Source: Monodelphis domestica
Lineage: Eukaryota; Chordata; Mammalia; Didelphimorphia; Didelphidae
Assembly: GCF_027887165.1 (NCBI RefSeq)
Contig: NC_077234.1
Location: 246,386,658 to 246,450,657, forward strand
Direction of reading: 5' to 3'
DNA: 64,000 bases
Shown: positions 1 through 12,049 of the stretch, piece by piece
Layout: each line of letters starts with the position of its first letter
How positions within the stretch are numbered: position 1 is the first letter of the stretch
Notes under the pieces: generated by a model
Databases searched by the model: none
What the model was told of the DNA's origin: nothing
The model's input: the letters and a program-made list of their open reading frames with translations, nothing else
Program-made: the position numbers and the translations under genes

Positions 1-589
1 CTTAAGGCTGTAGACAACAACAAAAAAATCAAGTCCTGATTTTATAGCATTTGCTAATTTCTGAGGTTCTCAATGAAGATTAATAATTGGCTCTGACAAG
101 TTGGTACAAAGTGGCATTGTACAAAGCCCTGCCTTTTCTGTGCCCTCAGAGTCCTCATCAGTCTATCCAAATTACAACTATTGCAAAAACCATTTCCACA
201 GTCATTACCTCAAGGAAAACATACTTCCACATGTCTGATTTTGACCTCTAGTTTTTAGGTCTCTATAGAATAATAGATACCAATGCAAAAAAAAAAATGA
301 GAAAGTAGGGAAAAAGAGGGGTCTGAAATGAGAATTGTATAGGGTGTTCCAAGTCTTTAAATCGCACTCTCTTTTCTGAATATGAAAAGAAAATAGAGAG
401 GCTTATGTCTTCAGGAAAAACTTTCAAAATACAAAACTGACTCCTCTTGGGTGTCCAACTCTATTCTGCTTATTTTCCTCCTATTTTTGTTATTTTGTGT
501 GTGTTTGTTTCTATTCCCCTCCTTTAACTGAAAAAGCAGAGTTTTAAAGCTGTAAGTTGATGTTTTACTTATGTCAAGAGATATCAGTC
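1..589. other. Unique AT-rich DNA
   Basis: No gene or repeat recognised. Only short homopolymer runs are visible. Confidence 0.5.
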
Positions 590-770
590 ATAGCACCAGG
601 ATCCTAAAGCTAAGCTAGTCTAATCACTTTGCACATGAGTAAACTGAGAGCAAGAGAAAAAAAGAGGTTTGCCCAAGGAGACACTGCCAGAGCGATCAGG
701 TTGGAAACTAGAACCCAGGGAGCATAACTCCCAATTCTGCCCTCTTTCTCTTGCTACACTGTACAAATCT
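590..770 (-). mobile_element. MIR/CORE-type SINE fragment
   Basis: On the plus strand it reads as the reverse complement of a tRNA-derived mammalian SINE: 'gagtaaactgagagcaagag', then a degraded 'gaggtttgcccaagg', then 'actagaacccaggg'. These match the core 'gaggaaactgaggc...gacttgcccaaggtcac...gaacccaggtc' of MIR/THER-type elements. It is heavily diverged. A 60-codon open frame crosses it by chance. Confidence 0.6.
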
Positions 771-2142
771 CTGCACATCTTACCATACTTTACCCTTGTG
801 TCTCCATTTTTGCGAATATCAACAAGTACTAGGGGGCTCGTCAGGTTGTAGACATGTTTACCTTGTTATAGACACTGCTTAAGCGCTTCCCCAGCAGTCT
901 ACGTCCTGCCAGGATACAGAATTCTGTAGAATACTTGGCTTGACTCCAGATGTAGGTACAGACACTTTCCTGCTTTCTCTGTGGCTGAGCATCTTAATGC
1001 CACAGTGACAGACACTATAAAGCCATGCATACTAAAAAAAGGCAGCAAGATAGAGCAAAATTGATGATTGAGATAGAGTCAAATGTCACTTTTTGAGATA
1101 AGATTTTCCTCTTGTCTTCACACTTGGATGGTCAGACTATTTTCTATTCAAGAGCCAAGGCATTCATTCCGACTACTTGGAAGAAAGCCTCCAAATGGTG
1201 TTCAGTTTATATCCAGGACAATAGCAAACACTGTCTCCTGTTTGTTTCTTTCTTAAAATACAAACCCTTATAATTGGAGATTTTCCTTTTATTTTCTTTT
1301 TTCTCAAAATGATGGTTAAATGGAAAAAAATCGTCTTGTTTTGAAGAGGGAGGGAAAGGGGATATAGGTTTTAATTTTCAGTTATGAATTGAAAACTCCT
1401 GCAAAATATGGAACTTTTCAAAGGATAATAGAAAGGAAATGAACAGAGTCCTTAAACTGCTCTCTCTTTTTGTTTTGACACATTCACAATTGAACATGGC
1501 ATTCAGTATATGTTACAATGGAGAAACAGAAGAATACAGTAGTAATGAACAGTGCTTAACACAGTCTGACTCATTCTTCAGGACAGAAATGTCCTGTAGA
1601 ATGTGTTTAAAGAAATAAGCCTTTGTAAGGAGGAATAAAGAAGGAAAATTTGGGCACAATCTGTGACCCTTCTGTGTTTCAGTAATGATGAAGCAGGCAG
1701 GAAAATGTGAATGGAAAATAGGTCCATAGAAAAATATTTGGCAGTCAACCTATTAAAGTAAAGAAAAGGTTTGAAGGAGAATAGCTCTATGGAAACTCTT
1801 TAACCTTCAATAGCAATATCTCAAAAAAGCAGGCTAAGTGAGGAGGAAATAAGAGAGAGAAGAAAAAGAAAATGAAAAGAAACTTGAAAAGTAGAAAGGG
1901 AGGAAAGGAAAAGAAAATAAAGAAGTGTGTATGTAGTGCAAGTAGTTATACATCCCAGTGATCCAGTATCACAGGTTATCTATCCCTGAACTAGAAAGAT
2001 GCCTCTAACTTGGATCACTTTTGGTTGCCATATTGAAAATACCTGAATGAACAAATAACCGACAGGTGGAACAACCATAAAATTCTCACATACCCCTTAA
2101 TTCTCTTTTGTCTGCTCTTCATTACATATATATATATATGTA
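771..2142. other. Unique DNA with a polypurine stretch
   Basis: No gene recognised. Positions 1838-1925 are almost purely A and G, a simple purine-rich stretch. A short AT dinucleotide run at 2126-2140 leads into the palindrome that follows. Confidence 0.5.
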
Positions 2143-2174
2143 TGAAAAAGTCATTTATATAAATGACTTTTTCA
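2143..2174. repeat. 32-bp perfect palindrome
   Basis: The left arm tgaaaaagtcatttat is followed at once by its exact reverse complement, giving 16-bp arms with no spacer. It sits directly after an (AT)n run. It could extrude as a hairpin, and it may be a replication-slippage product or the relic of a short inverted-repeat element. No known family recognised. Confidence 0.9.
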
Positions 2175-2329
2175 AAGAAATGGGACTCCATCCTATATTT
2201 GACAGTCTTCCAAAAAGAGGATTTTGCAAACTCCTTCAATGATTCATTCCAAAGCTTAATAGGCTTTGCTGTCAGTTAATTCTTACAGTCACAAAATTTT
2301 CAATCTAGAAGGGATCATAGAAATTAATT

Positions 2330-2480
2330 AGTCATAGAACCATAAAATTTTAACTGTTAGAAGTCCTCTAATGCCAACTTGAAATTCTCCTTGCTATATC
2401 CCATGAGATGAATATGTCCAGTGATGGACTCACTTGTATTGGCCAAGAAGCAAATTAGTGACTTTCAGTGATTCGACAAA
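2330..2480 (-). mobile_element. CR1/L3-type LINE 3' end
   Basis: Reads as 'catagaaccataaaatttta...gtcctctaatgccaac...gtccagtgatggactcact'. This is the reverse complement of the CR1/L3 3' region ('...ctggaggtcttcaagc...gaccacttgt...tctatgattct'). It is short and diverged. Confidence 0.5.
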
Positions 2481-2494
2481 GGTGATGCTAGCCT

Positions 2495-2640
2495 ACATAA
2501 TAATAGCTCAAATTATATAGCACTTCATGATTTAAGAAATAACTTTTTTGCAGTTACCATGTGAGATAGCAGATTACAAATACTATCTTAGTTTTACACA
2601 ATGAGAAGCTGAGGCTTAGAAGTATTACGACAGTTTGGTG
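2495..2640 (-). mobile_element. MIR-type SINE fragment
   Basis: 'taatagctcaaattatatag', 'cacttcatgatttaag', 'tttacacaatgagaagctgaggc' match the minus-strand 3' half of MIR/THER SINEs. It abuts a plus-strand SINE at 2641. Confidence 0.55.
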
Positions 2641-2890
2641 ACCCAGTAGAGAATGCTGAGCCTGTAATCAGGAAGCTTTGAATTCAAAACTGGCTTCTGA
2701 TCCATATCTGTAATGCAACCTTGAGCAAATCACTTAACCTCTGTTTGCCTACATTTCCTCATCTATAAAATGGGGATAATAGTAGCATCTATTTCTCAGG
2801 GGTATTCTGATGATCAAATGAGATAGTTGTAAAGTGCTCAGGGTAATGACTGGCACATAGTAAAGGCTATGTAAATGTTATTATAGTTGT
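2641..2890 (+). mobile_element. MIR/THER-type SINE, near full length
   Basis: In order: a tRNA-like head, 'tttgaattcaaaactggc', 'gagcaaatcacttaacctct', 'tttcctcatctataaaatgg', 'ggataatagtagcatct', 'gatcaaatgagatagttgta', 'aagtgctcagggtaatgact', 'ggcacatagtaaaggc'. This is the full module order of a therian CORE-SINE. Confidence 0.8.
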
Positions 2891-5800
2891 AATAATTATT
2901 GATATTTGCAATGAATACCAAACTAGAAAATGGTAGATTGAGGATTTGAATCCATCTTCTGACTTGAGTTCTGACCACTGTACCATTATGCCTCCTCTAA
3001 ATCCTAATTTCCCAAAATTTAAGCAAATTTCTTCCTGTTTTGACTTAGGTGAAGATAGGAACCAACTGCTCACTACTTTCTGTATAAAAAGAATCTTTTA
3101 CACACGAATAAATATCCATTACACGGTCATATAGCTTTCTCTTTGCCTGGATGTGTCAGCCCAGTTCTTTAAATCTTTTCTCCTAGCTACCTTGACATAA
3201 CTTTACTCATGTAGATGATTAACTATGTGATACAATTTAAGTAGTATTCATGCAGTCACACAACCCGGAAATGTATCACCTTTAAAACACTACATTCTAC
3301 TAAACCAGAATTTGTAATTCTTTTCAAGCGAAATTAATTCTTGAGAGGGCTACCCATCCAACTATTCACACTGTAACAGAAATTGATCTTATAAGTTATC
3401 ATTCCTCCAAAGTTCTAACTGAGGCTTACTGAGTGAAGGGAATTGGAATTCTGAAGGGGAAATGAGCCTCTGAAAGATAGAAATTGGTGGGGTTCTAGGA
3501 ACTTTCCAGGAAGGGCAGATGTGCGTGGAGATCGAAACGGAGGACTTCGAGATTCAGAAGGTAGTAGGAGGGCACTGAAACAGAAGGAAGAAGAGGAAGT
3601 AAGTGAGACAGATGGATGCTTCCCCAAAATAAACTTTAGCTACATTGACATTTTACTTGGGACCATCCCTGCTCCTACATCTTATTTTTAACTTTTAATA
3701 TGTATGTTTATGTATGTGTGCATATGTGTGTGTTTTTCACTCAGCATTGTCCACGTTTTCCACGTCCACCTTTAGTAACAAAGCCTGAAATATGACACGG
3801 CATCCCCACACTGCACTTACAAAAACATTTGTCATTTTGCCCACCATAAAAATAGGCCTCCTGTGCTGTTTTAATATATACATCTCAAGACAAAGCACGC
3901 CCTTCCAAAATACCCTTGATTACTAAAAACAACTAATGGATGGAATCTATTCAATATTAGAAAAAACCATATAATGGGCTACTTACTCAGTTCCACACAG
4001 CAGGGAAGCAGCAACTTCTTTAATTTTTCATGATCCTGTTTGCTGATAAATGACCTTCTGCACTCTTTTATTTGACAGTTAGCTATAATTACAGTCACAA
4101 AAAGGAGCCATTTCCTATAGAGTGCAAAACCACTTCGATCAACATTCACAAACCGGAGCAACAGCAAAAAAAGAAAAGTCTGTAAATCAAGAGTCTGAAG
4201 CTTTTAAAGCATGAAACAACAACAACAACAAAAAAACCTTGCAAATTGTGTGGCACAATATTGAATACAAATGTTAACTGGCCTTGAAATTTCTCCCACT
4301 TCATCATGGGATTTGAAAGCTCTCACTGTATATATGATTTAAATAACTTGCAAAATCTCAGGAAATCATTGTTTAATATACTGGTTCTATTAAAATGTCC
4401 AACTTTCAGTAGCAGCAACAGGATCGTACAATGACATTTATCTAAACATTGTTTTCTCTTCCTCAAATAAAGTAACCATTGGTGCTTGTGTCTAATTATT
4501 TAAATAAAAAGCATTTAAAAAATCTCAACTGATTGGTTTGCTTGTTTAATAGATCAAGATATTAAATTGTATTTATGTAATTCAGACAATATCTGGTTCT
4601 TTTCTCATACTGCTGCCCAGATCTCTAAATTAAAACTATGTTTTCATTTGGCTCTCTCTCTCATCTGCAAAATCCTAAAGCTCTTCTATGGACCCTGTCA
4701 GCTCTAATTCTAGAAAGAAAGAAAAAAACGAATGAAAAGGAGGGAATATATGCATATATGTGTGTATATGTCACATATGTGTCTATATATATATTGCATG
4801 TGAGTATATATCTAGTCAGCCTGTATATATCATATTACAGATGTGATATGTATGTATTACCATATACATCATTACTATGTCATCAGATTGGAAGCCATCT
4901 GCATGATTTGGGTGCTAAAGGTCTATAGCACCCAAATAATGAAGATGATTCCCAATGACTTCCACAGTAAAATGTGCATCTTGGCTAAGTATGTTTTTAT
5001 CTAATTTTGACCTCAAATATTGCATGTGAGCAGCAAATTTTCCCCGATTCTTATACCATCAGCTCCCCGCAACCTAAGTGGGATGATTTGACAGGATGCC
5101 TAATGCCATATACCGAGGTGGCTAAGATAAGAACCAGTCTTTCTTTACACAATGGGCAACAATGCAAGCCAGCTTTGGAAGCCAGGCTGCATTTTTTATT
5201 CCTTGTTATCACAACTGCAAAATTTATAGCTTCTCTAAAGCATGGGAGAGAAATGAAAGTAATTCTCAGCCAACAGTGTAATGACACTACACAGATGGTG
5301 TCTGTTCTATCATAGTCAAGCAGGATGTACAGCGTGGGGGCAGAATTTTAATTTTTGGTTTTTCTGCTTTTCCCCACTTGGATTCATACTGTTGTTTCTG
5401 CTTTATTTATTGCACCAATTTGGGGGGTTAGAAGTGGATAATGAGCATTAAAGTACAAGGAAATCTTTAGTTCTACAAGGCGTATTTTATGACATTTGCC
5501 ACAAACAGACTGTTTTTTTTTTATTTCCACTTGGATTGTTTGCTATATGATAAAAGAAGGAAGAAAGCAGAGTAGGACCTCCAGCAAGAATGTTCCAACC
5601 AGTATCATGGCAACCAACTGAAAGCTATGAAATACATTCAATAAGAAGTCAGGTGAAATCATAATACAGTTAGTGTCTTCAATTCAATTTAGAGATTTTA
5701 CCTGAGTGGCCTGAAATCAGAAGCAAAACAATGAGGTGACTAAGTACCATTGCTAGAGGATGTGTAAGTTTAGAGAATTCTTTTTACATAATACTTCAAT

Positions 5801-6250
5801 AGTGTAAAAAATAAATGGGTTTATGACCCAGTGAGGGAAAATATTTAAAGTAGGTGAGCCTTTGTCCTCCCTTTGGTGACCCCATTCCATGAGAGCTCTC
5901 CTTGGCTTGCTTCCTCATTACCTCTGCTTTCCCAAAAAGCATCCTTGATGTTTCAAAGTCTCCAGTAATAGGGGCCAACCTTTCACAACTAAATTTGTTT
6001 TCAATAATTGATTTGAGAGGTTCTTTATGCTGATTGCCCCAGACACAAATAGTGATAGTTACAGCACTGAGTAGAACTCAAAACTAGTTTCCCTCAACTC
6101 CTTTTTTCTCTGTCTCTGCTGTTTTTCAGGTTCATTTCCCCTTTCATCCATGGGATCCCTCTACAAAAGATAAAAGTGGCAGTCAGATCTGGGCATATTC
6201 AATATCCAAAATAGGATATGTTTAAGGTGCTACCTTCTTGTTGTTTTTTG
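2891..6250. other. Mostly unique DNA
   Basis: No gene recognised. It contains a small CpG cluster at 3519-3560, a (CAA)n run near 4216, and a TA/TG-rich low-complexity block at 4740-4870. Open frames of 60-102 codons occur on both strands at 4638-5315 but show no recognisable protein features. Confidence 0.45.
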
Positions 6251-6254
6251 AGAT

Positions 6255-6580
6255 ACCCGTCTCTCAATTCTAAGCATTTTCATTGGCTGTCTCCCATGCC
6301 TAGAATTTGCTCTCAACTCATCATTCTCCAGGAAACCTCCTGACTTCCCTCAACTCCTTCAAGCCCCTGCTAAAATCCCCTTTTACAGAGAGACTTTCTG
6401 GATCCTGCATTCTCTAATTAATTCTACATATATCTTTTCTGTACATAACCATTTGTGTGTTGTCTCCTCTATTGTACTGTGAGCTCCTTGAGAGCAGGGA
6501 CTACCTTTTGTCTTTCCTTTTTTATCCCTAGCATTTGGCATATAATAGGAGTTTAACAAATGCTTACTGACTAATGGACA
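6255..6580 (+). mobile_element. L2 LINE 3' end
   Basis: Carries the L2 C-terminal and 3'-UTR signature: 'ggctgtctcccatgcctaga', 'cttcaagcccctgctaaaat', 'tactgtgagctccttgagag', 'cagggactaccttttgtctt', then 'gcatttggcatataatag' and a degraded tail. No coding capacity is left. Confidence 0.8.
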
Positions 6581-6596
6581 ATGGTTGTTGCTTGTA

Positions 6597-6684
6597 CAAT
6601 GATGTCCTTTCAAAGCATGCTATGGGATCCAAGAGAAGTGATTTTATTTTTATGATTCCTCATTGTTCATTGAGGCAGTTTCCC
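6597..6684. repeat. 88-bp direct repeat, copy 1
   Basis: Shares 'caaagcatgctatgggat', 'agagaagtgatt', 'tttatgatt' and 'cactgaggcag'-like blocks with 7042-7129, at roughly 80-85% identity by eye. Homology stops outside the block. Family unknown. Confidence 0.75.
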
Positions 6685-7041
6685 TTTCATGGACAACCCA
6701 CAGAAATTAGAAGAAATTTCAGTCATGTTTAATTTCATGGAATTTATATTGAAATATTAGTGTATAGAACCATTTGTATACAGAAAAGACCCTAGTAGTT
6801 CAATACAATTAACGATTGGCAGGTTCCAAAATAATACTCGTCTTAGGCTTCCAAATCCTTCTTTAACACTGTCTTTCTTGAGGTGCACCCTACAACTAGG
6901 AACACAGATGGAGTTTCAAACCCACACAACTAGCAAAAATAGCATATGGTTCAGTTTCAGATTCTGGTCTCTCTTGAGGACAATTTTGGCTCCCCTCATT
7001 GTTAACAGCTTTTAAGTGTATGTCACAATAGATGAATGTGG

Positions 7042-7129
7042 CAATGCTGTTCATTCAAAGCATGCTATGGGATGAGAGAGAAGTGATTTCACTTTTATGA
7101 TTTCTCATGATTCACTGAGGCAGCTCTGT
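7042..7129. repeat. 88-bp direct repeat, copy 2
   Basis: Second copy of the block at 6597-6684, same orientation, 445 bp downstream. The intervening sequence is not repeated further, so this is not a tandem array. Confidence 0.75.
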
Positions 7130-7689
7130 TAAACAACCATAACCAGTCTTTTGCCTCCCTACTGAGTTTGAGTGATTTTGGCAGCAGAGATCTCTTCATA
7201 CTGAGATAGTCAAAATCCCTGATGGATTGTCACTAACATCAGTAGCTCACACCTCACAACAATTTTGTTTCTTCCCTGCCTTCTATGATTTGACATAATT
7301 TAGGAATGAAAGTATTTAGCTTCCCATTCAATCAACAATTAACCAATCAATTTAACTGCTCTAACTACTAGGGTGGCTCCTTGTACCTCTTTCAAAATAT
7401 AATAAATTAGTTCAAAAGCAGAATAATGAAGACCCCAAACCTTCACTATTATTATTGCTTTGACATTTCAAGAATCTGTATTTCCATTGATACAAGTAAG
7501 TTCTTCTACCAACATAGATGACAACTCTCCTACATCTTACTAAATAATTTCGTTGAGTCGTCATGACCAAAAATCCTGACAGCTAATCTTTTAGTGATGA
7601 GCCTCTCTGAACAAAGCATGGTGGATCCTCATACCTCTCCCTCCCTCCATTCCCTGCTCCCACTCTATTTCTATATAATAAATCTAAAA
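7130..7689. other. Unique DNA
   Basis: No gene or known repeat seen. Confidence 0.45.
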
Positions 7690-7870
7690 AGAAATTCAGG
7701 GGCTATCTAGTCAACCCTCTCACTTGATAGTTCAGAAAAGCAATTTCCTCAATCATAAAATTGAGATCATAATAACACATACTTTCCAGGGTTATTGTAA
7801 GGATCAAATGGGATAATATATGTAAGACACTTAGCACAGCACCTGGCACATAGTTAACTCAATGCATGCT
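7690..7870 (+). mobile_element. MIR-type SINE 3' half
   Basis: 'caatttcctcaatcataaaa', 'ttccagggttattgtaagga', 'tcaaatgggataatatatgt' and 'cagcacctggcacatag' are typical of the 3' half of MIR/THER elements. Confidence 0.7.
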
Positions 7871-7959
7871 TGTTTCCTTTCTCTCTAGGGGCTACTTGGT
7901 ATTATATTGGAGTCATCTTTTGCTAGGCTGATATTAATCTAGGTATTTCCCTTGATAAC

Positions 7960-8120
7960 CTACATGCTTGATGGTTTCCATTGTGGTTCTGTCCTCTGGA
8001 GCCAAACAAAACAAGTCTGATCACTCTTCCACCTGATAGTCATTCAAATATTTGAAGACAATTATCTTGTCCCCTGGCCTGAGTATTCTCTTCTTCAGGC
8101 TACTTATTCCCAGGTGCTGA
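7960..8120 (-). mobile_element. CR1/L3-type LINE fragment
   Basis: 'tctgtcctctggagccaaac', 'aaacaagtctgatcactctt', 'caaatatttgaagacaatta' and 'tattctcttcttcaggcta' are the reverse complement of the CR1/L3 3' domain, which ends in '...agccttgagaagagaag...cttcaaatatttgaa...gaccagagggcaga'. Confidence 0.65.
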
Positions 8121-8599
8121 TCAGGCCATTATCTGAAACTGGAGCTTTCTTTGCATTGCATCTCTGCCTCATTTTTTATAAGCACAAATGTAATTATTAC
8201 TAAAATAGCTTAAAAATATGGAGACCTTTTAGACTATGTGTTTCCAAAGAGATTATCTAATTTACATGAAATTTGCCTAAATGTGAGGGATAATAAAACT
8301 GTCAAATATATCTATTTTAAGTAAGCATAAATCAGGCAAGGGAACAGACCTTTAAAAGAACAGAATAGATATACTTTGAGTAAAGGTATTTTTGCCTAAG
8401 TGTTTTCACATGACATATCCATTAGTCTAAAGATAATTCTGGATAAGCAGCTGGAGTTTTTCTTTACATTTTGTGGTCATCCTCTAGTTCCCAGGAATCA
8501 CAAAACTGTATTTATTTAATATCCCCCTTATGCTTAATGATTTAGAATAAAACCCAAACAACTTGTGAAATGACTTTAAAAACAATTCAAATCAACAAA

Positions 8600-8705
8600 T
8601 TCTTTACGTGTACAAAGTAATATGTTATAATAGATGCTATTAGGCACAGAGCTGAAGAATAGCTCTTTATCATCTAAAAGCTTATAATCTAACGAGAAGG
8701 ACAGC
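8600..8705 (-). mobile_element. Possible L2 3' end remnant
   Basis: 'gcacagagct' followed by 'aaaagcttataatctaac' and 'gagaaggacag' resembles the reverse complement of the L2 3' UTR. Strongly degraded. Confidence 0.3.
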
Positions 8706-9004
8706 TTAATGGAAAAATAGTTTATATTCCAAAACTCTTATCAGAACTCTTTTCAGAATGTCATAATAAATCATAATTATTCCCAAAGGTAATAAAGAAG
8801 AAACCAATAGAAATTGTTTCATCTTCTCTGAAATGGGTCTGAGGCTTTGTCTATATCCAGACCTAAAACTACAATGAGTCAAAAAATCATTTGTTTCAGG
8901 AGATCAGCATTGTTGGGAGGTGAAAAGAAAGGGACATGCCTCTTCCCCATAATGGTCCTACATTCATTGATTTTCTCAACCATTACCATGTTACCCAACA
9001 TTTA

Positions 9005-9260
9005 ATTAAATTTAATTCAGTAAACACTTATTAAAAACCTACTATGTGCCAAGCTAAGTACGGTAAGATTAAAAAGAGGCAAAATATAGACCTTGCCTTC
9101 AAGGAGCTTACAAGCAGGAGGGGAAATTTTTTTTAAATGGTGGGAGGAGTTACTAAGGAGTACCTTGAACTAAGGAATGATGTTCTGTGGAACAGAAACC
9201 AAGTAAAGTCTCTGATGGAAAAAGGATAGTGACCTGCAAAGTTCTGAGCCTGCTATAAAG
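9005..9260 (-). mobile_element. L2 LINE 3' end
   Basis: 'aacacttattaaaaacctac', 'tatgtgccaagctaag', 'gaccttgccttcaaggagct' and 'tacaagcaggagggg' are the reverse complement of the L2 3' terminus ('ctccttgagggcagggac...ctggcacatagtaggcgctt'). Confidence 0.65.
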
Positions 9261-10005
9261 GAAGACTTTAGGAGGATCTTATTGCTCTAATCTCTAACCC
9301 TTAAATTAGAGGTGGGGGAAACTGAGGCAGTGAAAACTTTGAGTATCAAAACTGAATCAATCTACATACTAATGAGATTTTAAGTGTTCGGTGTTTCCTG
9401 GAAGAGTTATGATGTTCCTTGGAGTCAAAGCCAAACAAAGCTGCTGATGTAAAATGGAGAATTACATCATCACACAAACACCTTTGCTTAGCCTCAACAG
9501 GTGATTTTTCCACCATTGAACAGATCTGAATCCATCCAACCAGAATCAAGTGTCCTCAATGTTTGTCTGGCCCCAAAGACCAGAAACTTATAGGAAACAC
9601 AGGATATGCAGTGTTGGCAATATATGCAAGTCTCTCCAGCTTCAAGTTTCTTCACCACCCCCCATATTTGTCCCAAATGCCAGAATACCTCATTTTAGAT
9701 TCAGGAATTGAATAGGCATGAAAATATTCAAGCAAACTAGATAAACTTAAGTATAAAGCCTATCTTCCCCTATGCTAGAAAAAATTGTAGCCCTTACTTT
9801 CCAAATAATAGTCTGAACTCAATATTTGTCTCATTTTGCTGAAAGTGCTATGGCCGATATTCAATAATGTTTGTTTCCCAAATATCTCTGGTATTATTTT
9901 ATCTCAATGGATGTTATTTATTTGTGTTATATTATTTTGCTTTATTTCAATTGATTCATGTGTTCTCCTGGTCTGCAAATAAGGGTTTTTTAAATTAGCC
10001 AGTTT
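9261..10005. other. Unique DNA
   Basis: No gene or known repeat seen. Confidence 0.45.
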
Positions 10006-10009
10006 TCTT

Positions 10010-11315
10010 GTACCCTATATCAAGATAACTTCAAAATGGGTAAATGACTTACACATAAAGAGTGAAATCAAAAATAAATTAGGTGAATATAAAATAGTAT
10101 ACCTGTCAGACCTATGGGAAAGGAAGGAATTTAAGACCAAACAAGAGATAAAGAACACTGAAAAATATAAAATGATTGACTTTGATTATATCAAATTTAA
10201 AAGTTTTTGCACAAATAAATCCAATGCAACCAAAATTAGAAAGAAAGCAACATACTGGGAGGACATTTTATAACAAAAATCTCTAACAAAGGTTTAATTT
10301 CTCAAATATATAAGGAACTGAGTCAAACTTATAAAAAAAATCAAGCCATTCCTCAATCAACAAATGGGCAAGGGACATGAATAGGCAGTTTTCACATGAT
10401 GAAGTCAAAACTATCAATAAGCAAATGAAAAAGTGTTCTAAATCCCTTCTGATTAGAGAAATGCAAATTAAAACAACTCTGAGGTACCACCTTATACCCA
10501 GCAGACTTACCAATATGGCAGCAAAGTGATAAATATTGGAGGTAATGTGGCAAAATTGGGACACTTATACACTGCTAGTGGAGTGTGAATTGGTCTAACC
10601 ATTCTGGAGGAAATTTGGAATTTTGCCCAAAGGACTTTAAAATAATGCCTACCCTTTGACCCATAAATACCACTATTGGGTTTATATCCCAAAGAGATAA
10701 TAAGGGGAAATACCTGTATTAAAATATTCATAGCTGCATTCTTTGTGGTGGCAAAAAATTGGAAAATGAGGAGGTTTCCACCAATTGGGAAATGGCTGGA
10801 ACAAACTGTGGTATCTGATGGTGATGGAATACTATTGTGATGAAAGGAATAAAGAACTGGAGGAATTCCATGTGAACTGGAACGACCTCCAGGAATCGAT
10901 GCAAAGAGAAAGGAGCAGAACCAGGAGAACACTGTACACAGAGACTGATACATTGTAGCACAACCAAATGTAACTGACTTCTCTACTAGTAGCAATGCAA
11001 TGACCCAGGACAATCCAGAGGAATTTATGAGAGAGAACACTATCCACATCCAGAGAAAAAACTGTGGGAACAGAAACACAGAAAAAACAACATATAATCG
11101 ATCCACATAGTTCGATATGGATATGATTTAGGGGTTTGATGTTAAAAGATCACTCTACTGCAAATATGAATAACAGGGAAATGGGTTTTGAACAATGATA
11201 CATGCATAACCCAGTGGAACTGTTTGTCAGGTTCAGAAGATGATAGGAAACAGCAAGTGCGGAGAGGGGAATCATGAATCATGTAACCATGGAAAAATAT
11301 TCTAAATTTAAAAAA
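10010..11315 (+). mobile_element. 5'-truncated L1, ORF2 C-terminus plus 3' UTR
   Basis: The plus strand follows the known therian L1 3' end: 'aaatgggcaagggacatgaa', 'gagaaatgcaaattaaaaca', 'actctgaggtaccaccttat', 'cactgctagtggag', 'tttatatcccaaagagata', 'agcagaaccaggagaacact', then the 3' UTR with 'cccagtggaactg' and 'aatcatgtaaccatgg' and an A-rich tail ending near 11315. The reading frame is broken. The copy keeps only the region after the reverse transcriptase and the 3' UTR, as expected for a 5'-truncated insertion. It is among the better preserved L1 pieces here. Confidence 0.9.
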
Positions 11316-11709
11316 AGGAAAAAAATTAGCCTGTTTTCTCTCACAAATTGACTAATATCTTTGATGCTTCCTGTTGTTAGAGAACTGTAATTAAATTTTC
11401 CTTAGATAATCTTTTCATGAATGACTCCATTTTTATCAGACATATACCTTTAGAACCACAGAATCCAACTATTGTGATATTAATCATAAACTCAAACTCA
11501 ATATACTTTGAAACTTACATACAAATCAATAAATTAGAGTAACAATGTTTCCTGACTTGAATTTTCCTAAAATATGGTTAGATGAATCACTGCTCTTATT
11601 CTGGATATTCCCTTAGAAGGTAAGCATTCCAACACCTTCCCATTGTCTCATCTTTAGCCATTCTTGGCCATCTCCTATTTTTGATCCATCCAGAGCTATG
11701 GAGCCTAGA
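11316..11709. other. Unique DNA
   Basis: No gene or known repeat seen. Confidence 0.4.
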
Positions 11710-11890
11710 ATTACAGCAATGGTATCAGTCTCAAATAAAAATGAATACCTGTAAGCTGAATAAAGATTTAGAAAAAAGAAATATTAAAACTATGTTGTGT
11801 GATGTTTTAGATTAGTTTGTTAAACATTTCCTAATTAAATTTTAACCTTATTCAGGCAACTCTTGGGAGTTTTATGCTGGCAGGTAAAAA
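11710..11890 (+). mobile_element. Unclassified dispersed repeat
   Basis: 'ggtatcagtctcaaataaaa', 'tagattagtttgttaaacat', 'ttcctaattaaattttaacc', then 'tgctggcaggtaaaaagttt' and 'gatacctct' resemble a dispersed marsupial repeat of the form '...gtgtcaaactcaaa...ttgttaaacatttcccaatta...gagtttgacacccctg'. I recall the pattern but not its class; it could be a DNA transposon remnant. Confidence 0.4.
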
Positions 11891-11904
11891 GTTTGATACC
11901 TCTG

Positions 11905-12035
11905 TTATTACAAGACCAAATAGAGTTGGAAGGAACCCAAGAGACCATGTGTTCTAATTCCCTCATTTTAAAGATAGGAAAATTGAATCCAAGAGAGGTT
12001 AAATGACTTGTCCAAGATCACAAAAGTAAGTCTTC
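11905..12035 (-). mobile_element. MIR/CORE-type SINE fragment
   Basis: 'gagttggaaggaacccaaga', 'ctcattttaaagatagg', 'aagagaggttaaatgacttg' and 'tccaagatcacaaaagtaag' match the minus strand of tRNA-derived SINEs. Confidence 0.65.
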
Positions 12036-12049
12036 CTTTACAAAAAAAC

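Noticed and set aside
10507..11106. 199-codon minus-strand open frame, the longest in the window
   Set aside because: It lies wholly on the antisense strand of a clear plus-strand L1 3' end; no protein motif.
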